From NCBI RefSeq assembly GCF_019320115.1, contig NC_089591.1, positions 20,128,502 to 20,192,501 on the forward strand: a stretch of DNA of 64,000 bases, in the 5' to 3' direction. How positions within the stretch are numbered: the stretch's first letter is position 1; the number at the start of each line of letters is the position of its first letter. This DNA is from Miscanthus floridulus (Eukaryota; Streptophyta; Magnoliopsida; Poales; Poaceae). The notes below the pieces were generated by a model. It was not told where the DNA came from, did not search any database, and saw only the letters and a list, made by a program, of their open reading frames with translations. The position numbers and the translations under genes are program-made. This document shows, piece after piece, positions 22,761 to 33,139 of this stretch.

Positions 22761-23019
22761 CTTCTAGAGATAGGTGTTGTACCTATCACTAACTCAATCC
22801 TAAATTCCACGTCCCTATCAAGCGTCAAACCTAGCAACTCATCTAGGAATACATCTAGAAATTCACAAACTACTAGAATATCATAGAGAGTAGTGGCTTG
22901 GATAGCACATGACAAGTTTTGAAGATCAAAACTCTGAGGAAGCGGTACTAGAAAAGCACTACCCCCCTTTGGTGCTCTCAACATAATTGTTCTAGTGGTA
23001 GTGTCAATAAGAACTCCTA

Positions 23020-23370
23020 TGAACACTCATCTAATTCATGCCCAATATCACATCTATGGCTAATCTTGGCAATACTATGAGATCCATAGTATACTCCCTC
23101 TCTTGTATGGAGATGAGCACATCTCTGACTATTTTGTTTGTAGAGATAGTAGCCTCAACTGAACTTATACTATAACCACCCTTGTCTACAACCACTATCT
23201 TCTGATCATGCTTAGATGCAAATGTCTGACTCATAAATGAATGTGAAGCTCTAGAATCAAATAAAACAATTGCGGGGTGTTTGTTTACAAGGAACATTCT
23301 AGCGGTAATGATTTCCCCTATGGGAATTTCCTCCATAACTGTATAGTGCATGTACCCAGGACATGCCTTA
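23020..23370 (-). pseudogene. Element A aspartic protease with altered active site
   Basis: The minus frame 23351-23031 starts MHYTVMEEIP and carries the retropepsin-type segment VLFDSRASHSF, then ILGMN at its end. The family motif is DSGA, and element C has DSGASHSF at the same place; here Gly is replaced by Arg (codon aga, complement of 23250-23252). This would disable cleavage of the polyprotein. The upstream CCHC and downstream RT fit the usual gag-pr-RT order. Confidence 0.88.
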
Positions 23371-23389
23371 GAATTGGCCTGCTTTTAGT

Positions 23390-24546
23390 TACCCTAGTTT
23401 TGATTTCCACTCTTCTTGGGATAAGGGCACTCCTTGGCCCAGTGGCCCATCTGATTGCAATTGAAGCATGGCTGGTTACTTCTTGGCCCTATTGAGCTTC
23501 CTTGGCCTATGTTACCCTTGGGTAGGGCAATGGTGAATGCCTTGCGAAATACCTTCTGAGGTCGGCTAGACTGGGTGTTCTTCTAGGGAGACCTAAACTT
23601 AGGTGCTAGGGGGATGGAATTGTGGCCTAGCTACCACTAGAGCTATGGAGTAAGAAGACCCTGAGGCACCTACCTCAGCTGCCCATTTGTGGCCTTTTGC
23701 TACCGCATGTAGGTTGTTCTGGTTTTCCTTGTGTCAGAGCATCACTAACAAAGTTGTTGTATGTAGCACATTTGGAGTTAGGCCATTATTTTCATCAACT
23801 TGGTGCTAAGGCCTCTCTTAAAACTGACAAAGTTGTTGTATGTAGCACATTTGGAGTTGGCCATTGTTCTGGTTTTCCTATGTCAGAGCATCACTGACAA
23901 AGTTGTTGTTTTCATCTTCTTTGCTTCTGTATCAACAAATTCTAGGGGCATAGCAGGGACAAGTTATTGAATGCATGCATATACTCTATAAGAGTCTTGG
24001 TCCCTTGGGTGAGCTTCATGAACTCAGCGGCCTTCATCCGCATCAGCCCTGGGGGTATACGATGCCCCCTAATGGCTTTCTTGAATTGTTCCCATGTGAC
24101 GTTTGCATCCCGCAGGTAGGGTAGATAGATAATGAGTCCACCAATCCCTGCCGGTCCCTGCAATTGATGGGATGCATATTCTGCCTTCATCTATTCAGTG
24201 ACCCTGAATAGGTAGAATTTTTGCTGATAGTGTTTAACCATTCATCTACCTAGAGCGGTTCTTCTGCCTCCTTGAAGACAGGAGGCTTAGTATCCTGAAG
24301 AGTCCTTGAATGAGCTATATTGATTGGGTTCTAGCCCCTGATTTTGCTAGTAGGCATGGGTAGTATTCTGCACAGTGAGGTGCAATGTTTCTTCCATTGC
24401 TTGTTGATTCCCCAAGAACTATGCGTGAAAAACTCATTCATGGAGGGTGGCGGTGGTGGTGGTAGGTCACCATCATTGCCACCTTGGCTAGAACCTGCCC
24501 CAGTGCAAGTGGTGCGAGTGCGAGTCCTTCTGCAAAATTGCATCAA
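23390..24546 (-). pseudogene. Element A gag with CCHC zinc knuckle (broken)
   Basis: The 5' end (24546 downward) has a basic/Pro-rich N-terminus, then the gag core with WEQFKKAIRGHRIPPGL and MKLTQGTKTLIEYMHAF (24120-23960), and finally the nucleic-acid-binding knuckle CFNCNQMGHWAKEC (about 23468-23425). Element C has the same blocks. Between core and knuckle lies an imperfect direct duplication (23720-23920) in which 'acaaagttgttg' and 'catttggagtt' occur repeatedly, a local rearrangement that C lacks. Confidence 0.85.
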
Positions 24547-24956
24547 TAAGTGAATTATTGGATGATGTCAAGAAATTGCAGAAGAATTGTGTAATCATGC
24601 CAAACTGAATTTACTGGTGAGAATCTAAATTCATACAATAAAATAGAGGCATAACAATTCATTCTCACAACATAACATCACCAATTTGATCACTTATCGT
24701 ACTCGCAATACGTTCGCATGCATGTCACATTTTACTAGAAAAACGAAACTAGGAATTTCATTAGAGTTCGACCCATAGTGGACCAACATGCAAGGTTCCA
24801 ATATTACATCGATGATACATCTGAAGATCGAAAACTTAAATCACATGTCCCTTACATAAAAGATCAAAAAAGATAAGGAGCTAGCGCATCTACCTAAGCA
24901 CTATAGCTGAGTTATGCCTTAGAGTGGTTACTGTCAACACCGAACATAGCATTTGC

Positions 24957-25490
24957 CTCATCACTAGTCCACAGGCACAAGTTGTTCTTCCTCTTCCTCT
25001 TCCCTAGCGTTCATCTTCCATGAACATTTTAGGATCTTCCTCTTCTTCTTCCACGGCTACTAGGGGGAGGAATAGGATTAATGATGTTGTTGAGGCGATG
25101 AAAATCATGCTGAAGCTCTGCAATGGTTTTCTAGTGCTCCTAAATCTAACACTAGTACTACCACCTCCTTCTGACGATAGTCATTCTCCTAGCCGCCCTA
25201 GCTAGAACCATAGTCCAAGTCCTAGCCTTATCTCTAGCCTCTGTAAGATGGTAGGCCTCATCCCTCTGCTAGATGGCCTACACCCTCTGAGCATTGGCGG
25301 CCTATGTCTCTGCCTATGCTACATTCCTATCTACAACAACATTCTCCATCTGAGTCTAGAAGGTTCCCAATGTTGTATGAGCGTTAGCAGTGTCCCAAAG
25401 ACCCTCCCTAGCTATCTTCTTGTGCTTACGCACACGCTTCTTTAGCCTTCGCTATACTTCCCTAGCTTCCATGAGCTTGTTCACATAGAT
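24957..25490 (-). pseudogene. Element A leader ORF: coiled coil with acidic tail (decayed)
   Basis: On the minus strand the blocks YVNKLMEARE, LKKRVRKHKK, then a long stretch rich in Ala/Arg/Gln, LQHDFHRLNN and a Glu-run (VEEEEEDP, later EEEEEEQL) can be read through several stops. Element C has the same order at 48543-49108 (KLMRAEA, LKKCVRKQKK, LQHEVHYLNN, acidic end). The ORF lies between the PBS and gag, where Ty3/gypsy elements usually have untranslated leader. Function unknown; a coiled coil plus acidic tail suggests protein binding (inference). Confidence 0.65.
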
Positions 25491-26840
25491 GTTTATAAGA
25501 CTCTTGCCAGAAATAGAGAGCATCATCTCGGGCATAACACATCTGCATGACTAGTGAACATAGCACTCATAGCAGGACTCGAGCTCTGTGCCCGCTCATC
25601 ACAGTCCCGCACCACTAGAAATGCGGTCATGCTACCCCAAACTACCATAGCTGGATCCACCTGAGGAATAGATCCTGCTACACTATTGGTGAGTGAATCA
25701 CCATGCTGCTGACAAAGTGTGCTCAAGATCTCAAAGGCTGCCACTTAAGTGCCTTCCCAAGGGGTTCTTCCCTCAGACTCTGCTTTCTAGCCCTGGTACT
25801 ATGGTGCTTATGTATAGGCTAGGATGGACACTTGCACATCAAACCATGGTTCCTCCTGCACATGACTCTATGTCCAAAAGTATTGGGGCGGCTCTAGGTA
25901 TCCCACAAAGTGCAACACTCTCCTAGAGCAAGGCAGGTGTGCCAAAGATACCGAAGAACGCCTCATTCCCTTCTGGTGGGAAATAGGCTACCATCTGCAG
26001 CAAAAATGGTGCAACTCTCATGAGAACAACATTATAATAGAAAAGAGTTACTTAATCGAATAAGAAACTTATAAGGGGAGGAACAATGCAAGTATGTAGT
26101 GAATGATTTATCATGATGCATGCACGTTTCATATGGCCTCACAAACTTAGCAAAATTGAAACTTCAGCGGCATACACGGTGGCATACATATGTTCTCTCA
26201 TAAATAACTGTAACTAGTTGGGCTACACATGTTCGTTGTTAGCATACATGCACAAGAGTTTCATTTTAGCCCAGCCCCACAATTGTACAAGCTAGAAATG
26301 AAAATATGGGCTCTAGGTTGCAAGCTAAATACTTCCATATATATATATACACACCCATATATATATACTTTCATATCAAAGCTACCCAAAAGTAAATACG
26401 TCCCATACACACATATAAATATGCATATATAGTCATATTACAGCTAACCCACAATTAAATACCTTAGTATATATATGAGACATATATACTTCAGTATCCA
26501 AGCTACCTCTCCCCTTAGACCGCACGCTCACAACTTGCGGTCATGCCACTCATCATCTTACCTTGGGTGTAGAGGAATTTGATCCATACATTACCACTCA
26601 AGTGAATGGCATTCATACAATAGCACGCCGTATTGACGATGAAAATAAAAACCCCCATGTTAGTCCTTATTGAGCCACCTAAAATCCTTAATTGGGCATA
26701 AAGAAAATGATCACTGACACACTTTAGATTCAAATTTCAGATTTGAACACCTATATATATAACTATATGTTGCCAAAAATTGGTTTTGGAAAACAAAAAC
26801 CTCTATTTTAATTACACATGTGGCAAATAATGTTAAATCT
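25491..26840 (-). other. Element A 5' leader, noncoding
   Basis: Untranslated leader between the PBS and the coiled-coil ORF. It has AT dinucleotide-rich runs (26335-26500) and no supported ORF. The block near 26515-26720 matches the leader of element C near 47400-47600 ('catgccactcatca', 'gaatggcattcatacaatag'). Confidence 0.7.
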
Positions 26841-26853
26841 TGCTCTGATGCCA
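26841..26853 (-). promoter_or_regulatory. Element A primer-binding site
   Basis: The minus strand reads TGGCATCAGAGCA two bases inside the 5' LTR, close to TGGTATCAGAGC, the complement of plant initiator-Met tRNA 3' ends. Confidence 0.9.
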
Positions 26854-26855
26854 GC

Positions 26856-26946
26856 TGTGACAGAACCGTCCAATTTATAAGAGGACAAGTACAATGGCAG
26901 CCCGCAAGTGGTCACACTATCATACTTGAGCCAATATAAACCTGGT
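26856..26946 (-). repeat. Element A 5' LTR, first fragment
   Basis: Begins tgtgacagaaccgtcc, matching 13719 onward. It breaks after ctggt (26942-26946), the target duplication of element C, and continues at 63887. Confidence 0.95.
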
Positions 26947-28110
26947 TGTAACACCCTAGGTGTTAGCCTTGCATAAATGACTTGCATTGCATGAGCATGA
27001 GCATCAAGCATTCATATTTAAGCTTTTACAAGTGAAACATTTGATTGAAACATATGCAACATTGCTTGTTATTTTATGTTTCTTTGTATATATGCATATG
27101 ATCATGAGTGAATACATGTAATTGGTTTATGTGAGTCACTAAAACATATTAGCTACACTTAGGTTAACAAATGGAACATTGTTCATGAAAGTCACCTTTC
27201 ATGATCAAGTACTTAAGTGATGTTATGTGTTGACCTAGATAGCCCCTATGTGTGACCAATGCATGAAATGAGTGTGTGACCTTACAATTAGCTCAAACAT
27301 GTTGAGAAGATCATTATGAACAACTTTGGTATTCATGGTTAGGGGTAATTTAGTCACTAAATCATAGTTCATGAATAAGCCCTCTTTTGAATGTAGCATG
27401 TTTGACCAAGTTTGAACTATGTGCTAGAGACCTTGCATGGAGGTGGTCACTAAAGCAAAGTTGTAGTATTTGGCAAGAGGAACAACTTTTATTTTTGAGT
27501 CATTGACTAGTTTAGCTCCTAACATGCTTGAAATAGGCTCACAAGAATCATCAATTCCCTGTTTTCAACACTTAGCAAATTTCGCTAAGTCATTTTTCAA
27601 CTGATAGTGCTGACAGCCCGACTTTGGGATGACATAACTTGAGATTAGTTTGAGATTCAGGGCTTGAGTTCTAAACAAGAATTGGAGCTAGTACTTTGGG
27701 CTTCAACAGTGGTTTAGGAAATTTTAGCTAACAGTCCACAGATTTGGAGATTTCTTCGCTGCAAACCACGCTGTCAGGCTTAGCATAGCGGTGATTGAAT
27801 GAACTGAATCCACGTCTTCGGTGGCCGACCGTCGCAAAGCATGCGCACCACGTGTGGACGCGAGGATGGCCACGTGTTGTCGGCGTCCTGCCTAGCGCAG
27901 CTATGTCGGGCTCGAAGCGCGCAATATCAGCCCCAACGCTCACCCGCACTGCCCCATGCTCCCATTTTTGTTTCTGGCTTCCTCCTTCGACAGCTAAAGC
28001 ACCACAGCAGCTATCGAGCATCGCCTCACCTCTATCAGTCGCCTCGCGTGCTCTGCACCGCACCACCACCGTCTCCATCTTGCCCATAGCTGCGCCACAT
28101 CCACCTCCAC
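26947..28110 (+). repeat. Element C 5' LTR, first part
   Basis: Matches 54637-55790 of the 3' LTR base for base with few changes. It ends ..ccacctccac at 28110 exactly where element B starts; the interrupted sequence resumes at 43606 with tgcctcg. The end of this part (27780 on) enters a GC-rich block. Confidence 0.93.
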
Positions 28111-30239
28111 TGTAACACCCCTAGGTGTTTGTCACCAGTTAAGCAATGGGTTTAAACTCAACCATGGCATGTTAAGTGGTGATGGAGATGTTAGGTCAAA
28201 CATATGAAAATGAGCCACCACTTAAACTTGGACCATGCACCATTGCTTACATGCTGCCCTTTCTAAAAAGTATGCTTGGGAAATGCTGGATGTACTTGTT
28301 TCATGTGTCTCGCCTCAATATCCCTCTATATTGATCCATGGAAAAGTTTCGTGAAGTTTGGAATCAAGAAGTCATATGAAATGACAAGTTATACCCTTGT
28401 TGGAATGGCCTTATTAAGTGAATGAGAACATGTGTCATCAACCAAACCTTGCAACCTTTCCTAAATGACTCTAGATGAACTCTACAACAAAAGTCATGAA
28501 AGGTTCATGATGATGCAAATGCCAAGAAAATGCTCCTAATGGATCACAAAGGATAATTTAAGCTTTATCCTCGTGATCCTACTTTGGTCAAAGTAAAACT
28601 ATAGCTTCTGCACCTGTTTTGAAGTTGGACATTAAATAAAAGTTGAAGCTCATGTTATGTAGAAGAAACATTGTTTTTGGAGTATACCATGGATCGGCTC
28701 GGAACCAAGTCTAGTAGTGGCTCAAAGTTGGAACCTACTGCTGATTTCAGCACTTAGAAATATTCTAAGTCTAGAAATTCATCGACATCGGCATTGGCGT
28801 CTTGCGTTCTCCCAATTTCGTTAAGCAACTTGACTTGATCCCAAAATAAAAGTTGGAGCATACATCGGGAAGAAGAGCATACAAAAGGATGGCACTCATT
28901 TGACCTTGTCTTGACCATCGATTTTTGGAGTTTGGTAATCGCTGTCAATGCATTGACACTTGCTATTTGGACACTAATTAACTACTGTTCCAAAGACCTA
29001 ATGGATGTTACCCCTTAACCAAGTTTGAGACCATCCTAAGTAGAGCAACTTTGCTAATGGAGCCAAGGTCGGAATCTACACGGAATATGCCAAAAAATGG
29101 ACTCCAAGTTGGGCACAGTGACGCACGCCACGTGCTCGATGCAATTGTCTCTGTGGCAGCCATGTAGCAAAGCGTGCACCCCATTGCTGCCGCGCGTCTG
29201 ACCTCCACCCCACGTGCCACCCTACTCCCTGTGCCTCCAAATGCGGACGCCCGAGCTTGCCCTAGCATCCCACACTCGCTCTCGCCCTTCCTAGCACTCT
29301 CCCTCTGCGCACGTGCACGCCAGAGCGGAGCCACCATGGCCACCGCCACCAAGCTTTCGTGCCGCCGCTGCTCCCTCTCCTACAGCCCTCCTACAGTCTA
29401 CACTGAGTGTCGCTACGCATCTAACGCCTCACGCTGCCCCTCCCACGCCCATTTTCCAGTCACAACGGCCGCCGTATCGCCATTCGCCACCGGAGCAGCC
29501 GCCGGCGTTCCGCCTGTGCAGTGCGGCCAGGCCAACCTGGCCCACCTCCGGCCAATCCTGAGCAGCCCCACACGTGTGAGAAGGTCCCTGGATGCTCCCC
29601 GCCGCTTCATCCGACACCGTAGACGACCACAGCCGCCGGAGCCGCTGAGCCCGGCCAGCTTCCCCTGCGCTGCCGTCGAGAGGTGGAAGAAGGTGGACCA
29701 CGCACGGAAATAGAAGGTTCTCCAGGGGGTTAAGTGAAGGAACCGTGACTCTGGTGAATAGTGCCTAAAGGACCTCTTCGCTAACGTTTGATTTATATTT
29801 TCCGCAGGGACCCCGATGCAAGTTTTACATTCCTTTCTTTGATTTTTTTCAGATTTGGATGATCATCTTTGAAAAATCGTAGTAAATTGTAGAAAAATCC
29901 TAAAATAGCAAATGAGGACTTTTTGGAATCCTTGTGAAATTCTCTATACACTAGATCTATAATATGGCATGAATTAGTTTAAAGTTTTTGCTGTAAAAAT
30001 CAATTTATGTAGTTAGGTTTGTAATACTAGTTGTGTCTTGTCTTTTTCATAACTGTAGTTATTTTCCTCAAATAAATGTGAAATGTTTATGGGATGCTCA
30101 TCAGGTGAGTTTTCTTGTGTGGTAAAAATTTCAGGAGTTTAGGATTTATAGTTTTAGAGTTATAAAAATGACAAATGCCCTGTATTGCCTTGCTCCTACT
30201 CTGAATAGTTCTGCATGTTTGAATTAATTGGCTCAGTTA

Positions 30240-31290
30240 AGTTGTGAATCATGACTTGATGAAAATACATGAGTTGTAGTACTTTTATTAAGCTTTTGAA
30301 AAAGTTAAATATCATGATTTTTTGTTTAGTAGATCTTGAGTTATACTTGCTTAAATCTCTGTGGCTGTTTCTGCCCAAACCCAGAGAGGGTTTCCTTGTT
30401 CTTACTGTGGGGCCTTCTTAATAGTAGAATTAGCTTTAGGTGTTTACAACAAAGTTGTTTAGAATTTGCTAATATTTCTAAAAAGTCTAGAACCATATTT
30501 ATTGGACATGCATAACTCCATTTGTAGCTGTTTGAAGTGGCATATTAGTTTCTATCCATGTTTTGGACAGAGATGTAATTATCGGATTGACTGACCTCGC
30601 TAACTGTAGAATCAGCTTAATATGAGAATAATAAAGTTGTAGGTAACTTTATAAGTTTTTCAAAAAGTTATGATCCATATTTGTTGGAGGTCTAGAACTC
30701 CTGTTATGCTTCTCTGAAGATGCTATCAGTTTTCTATACCATTGCTATTGGGCTGCATGTGCAGTTTTGCTTGTGCAATTATTTTCGTGGTGTAAATGAT
30801 ATTTGCTATGGTTGTAGTGAATACAAAAGTTGTAGAAAATTTCATAATCTTACTTGTGTTCAAATTGTAAGACCATAGGATTGATAGTTTAGGAGTTACA
30901 TGACTTTTAATTCTTCTGTCAGGATTTGATTGTATTCGGAGCAGATCTGAAAGATGCTAGTGTTTGATCTAGTTAGGATTTGAATAACACCTAGATGATA
31001 ATAATAAAGTTGTAGATAACTCACTTAAACATCTTGTGTTAAATTTTAATGGCATTTGGCCAAATATTTTGTGAGTTATGCCTGTTTAAAAGTTGGGTTT
31101 TCAGAAATGGCTGCTCTCTGTCAATTATGGATCAGTTTCTATAAATGGGTATATATGACTTAGTTAACTTGAGAATCATGCTAAGATGATTAAAGATTAA
31201 TTGTAGAAAATTTCATAAGATTTCCAGAATGTCTTGTTGCATGGATATTGGATTTGTATAACTCTAGTTATGATCCAAACATGAAGCTGT
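30240..31290 (+). repeat. Degenerate ~180-193-bp internal tandem repeats in B LTR 1
   Basis: A core like ataaagttgtagataactt recurs at 30271, 30451, 30633, 30826, 31006 and 31198, giving intervals of 180, 182, 193, 180 and 192. Around the core each unit has, in order, 'gaatca', the core, 'ataagcttt..aaaag', a 'ttggacat'-like block and a 'taactc.agttatg' block. Units are too diverged for a standard tandem-repeat call but keep phase. Confidence 0.75.
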
Positions 31291-33130
31291 TGTTTCCAGT
31301 CCAGAAATAGACCTATGCTAGTTGTGATTGTTTACTCCATGTGTCGCTAAGTGTGGCTGATGCTCTTGTTGATGGTCAAGTTATGATACTTGTGACCTTG
31401 TTGAGCTTGTGTCATGCTTGATGTGCTTGCTCTCTATAGTTAGTTGTGTGATGTTAGTTAAATAGCTATTGGTGTCTATGTCTTGCATAATCTTGTGTTT
31501 GCCTTGAATGCTATTATATGATGCATCTTATATTACCATTATTCATATTCATGCACTTGCATCTTGCATCTCATCTAGGTACGCTAGATGAACCACGTGA
31601 AGGACATGAGGTTGGAACCGAACCCGAAGACGGTGTATGGTGGACTTTTCCCTGAAGATGGAAGGATCCCTGGAGTACATGCCTGAACAGGAGATGCTCA
31701 CCAGGTGAGTGTCATCTAACAAGCACTGCTCTAGTGTTGGATTCCAGGCAAGTCCCCGAAGCATTCTAAGTCTCCTAGTATTTTACAAATATTACTCAAG
31801 TTCTTATGATTGATGCATTAAGTTATAAGAGTTGATTGGAACCACTTGATGCATATGAATTCCTTGTCTAGAAGTACCACCTCTAACCCTATATAGGTCT
31901 AGGATCGAATATATGCTTAGCCTTGCTTAGACCGGTAGAAGTTGGGTGATTTCCTATCACCTACGAGATTTAGTTGGATACTGAAGCACGGTTGACTATA
32001 TTTGCTATCGTGGAACAGAACCATGGGGTGATGTAAATCGAGGCCGGATGGAGTCTATGTGTTGGTTGACTCATGTGATTCCGTCTATGCCAATCAAGGA
32101 CCGTACCGTTGTTGGAACTTCTGACAAGATTGAACACATGCCTATCACTTAGCTAGCCAGATAACTCATTCCGACCGCGAAGCCGAGTAGCTTAACTCAG
32201 GCTGGGCCCTGTTCTGTTGTGCGCTCCTTACAGGGGCGATCAAACTGAGCCCAAGGGTAGGCTAGGCCTGAACGTCCTGGCATTTGGTGTCCCTGACTGT
32301 GTGGCATGGTACAAGCCCATGAAATATGTACCTGAGTTGTACCAAAGGTGACCTAAGGTGACCGTTGATCTGGTCTGCCTGGGTTTATGTTAGGAATAAA
32401 TTCCCAGCTGGTTGAAATTCGATTCGAATCGCCGTCTCTCCCTGAATAGTGGGAAACTTGGCTTAGCTCCAACATCGTAGCAACTGTGTTATGGAACATG
32501 ATGGTTCAAATGAATATGGAATTACAACACCTGCTATGGTTACTAGTATATGCTTTTAAAATAATATACCACATGTTTTGCACAGGATAGTTGCTAATCT
32601 AGAGATGGATATTTATAATTAACTTGATGACAGAATTATAATTGTATAATTGAGTTAATCGCTTTTTATGCAAAATGTTGTCAAGCTACCTCCACTTATA
32701 AAGCCTTGCATACTCCTTGGAGTCAATTTTATTTCTGGTTTATGACTGGTAAGTCTAGCTGAGTACATTCGAGTACTTCAGGGTTTATCCCACCATGTTG
32801 CAGGTGAAGTTCTTGGCCTGCTGAAGATGGTGGCTAACCGCCGATGGGCTCGGTGACTCTATATTTATTCTCATCTATATGCTTTTATCTGAGGATGTCA
32901 CTTATGCTAGCAACGTATTTGGAACTTATATTAATGTAATCATTTGAAAGTTATGTTGTTTTCACTAATCAGGTTTTGAAATCTAAACTTGTACTATTAT
33001 TTATGAACATATTTGTAATATTATTTCTGCTGCAACTCTGCGTATGTGATGTGTATTTGCTTAATCACGCGATCTTGGTTGTGATGTTGATTTACCGAGG
33101 TCCTGCGTGACACTCGGCGGACTACCGGGT

Positions 33131-33139
33131 TTATATAAG
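33131..33139 (+). promoter_or_regulatory. TATA-like box in B LTR 1
   Basis: ttatataag lies 80 bases before the LTR end, embedded in a block (ctaccgggtttatata) shared with A and C. LTR 2 has the same box at 43297-43305. Confidence 0.55.

Larger units (their letters stand above)
13719..26946 (-). mobile_element. Element A: chromovirus-type Ty3/gypsy retrotransposon, minus strand, interrupted by C
   Basis: Reading right to left: 5' LTR (26856 onward, split at 26946 and continued at 63887), PBS (26853-26841), leader with a coiled-coil ORF (about 25490-24957), gag with CCHC (24546-23390), protease (23370-23020), RT/RNase H (22760-21561), integrase with chromodomain-like tail (21560-19983), PPT (19980-19966), 3' LTR (19965-13719). 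All genes are interrupted by stops and frameshifts. The 5' LTR continues past the window edge, so its target duplication cannot be checked. Domain order pr-RT-RH-IN plus the chromodomain places it among chromoviruses, probably near the Tekay/Del lineage (inference). Confidence 0.9.

Noticed and set aside
29174..29713. 179-codon plus-strand open frame (and antisense frames) in the GC island of B LTR 1
   Set aside because: It lies inside an LTR, its copy in LTR 2 (39244-39729) is shifted in frame and altered, and composition alone explains the openness.
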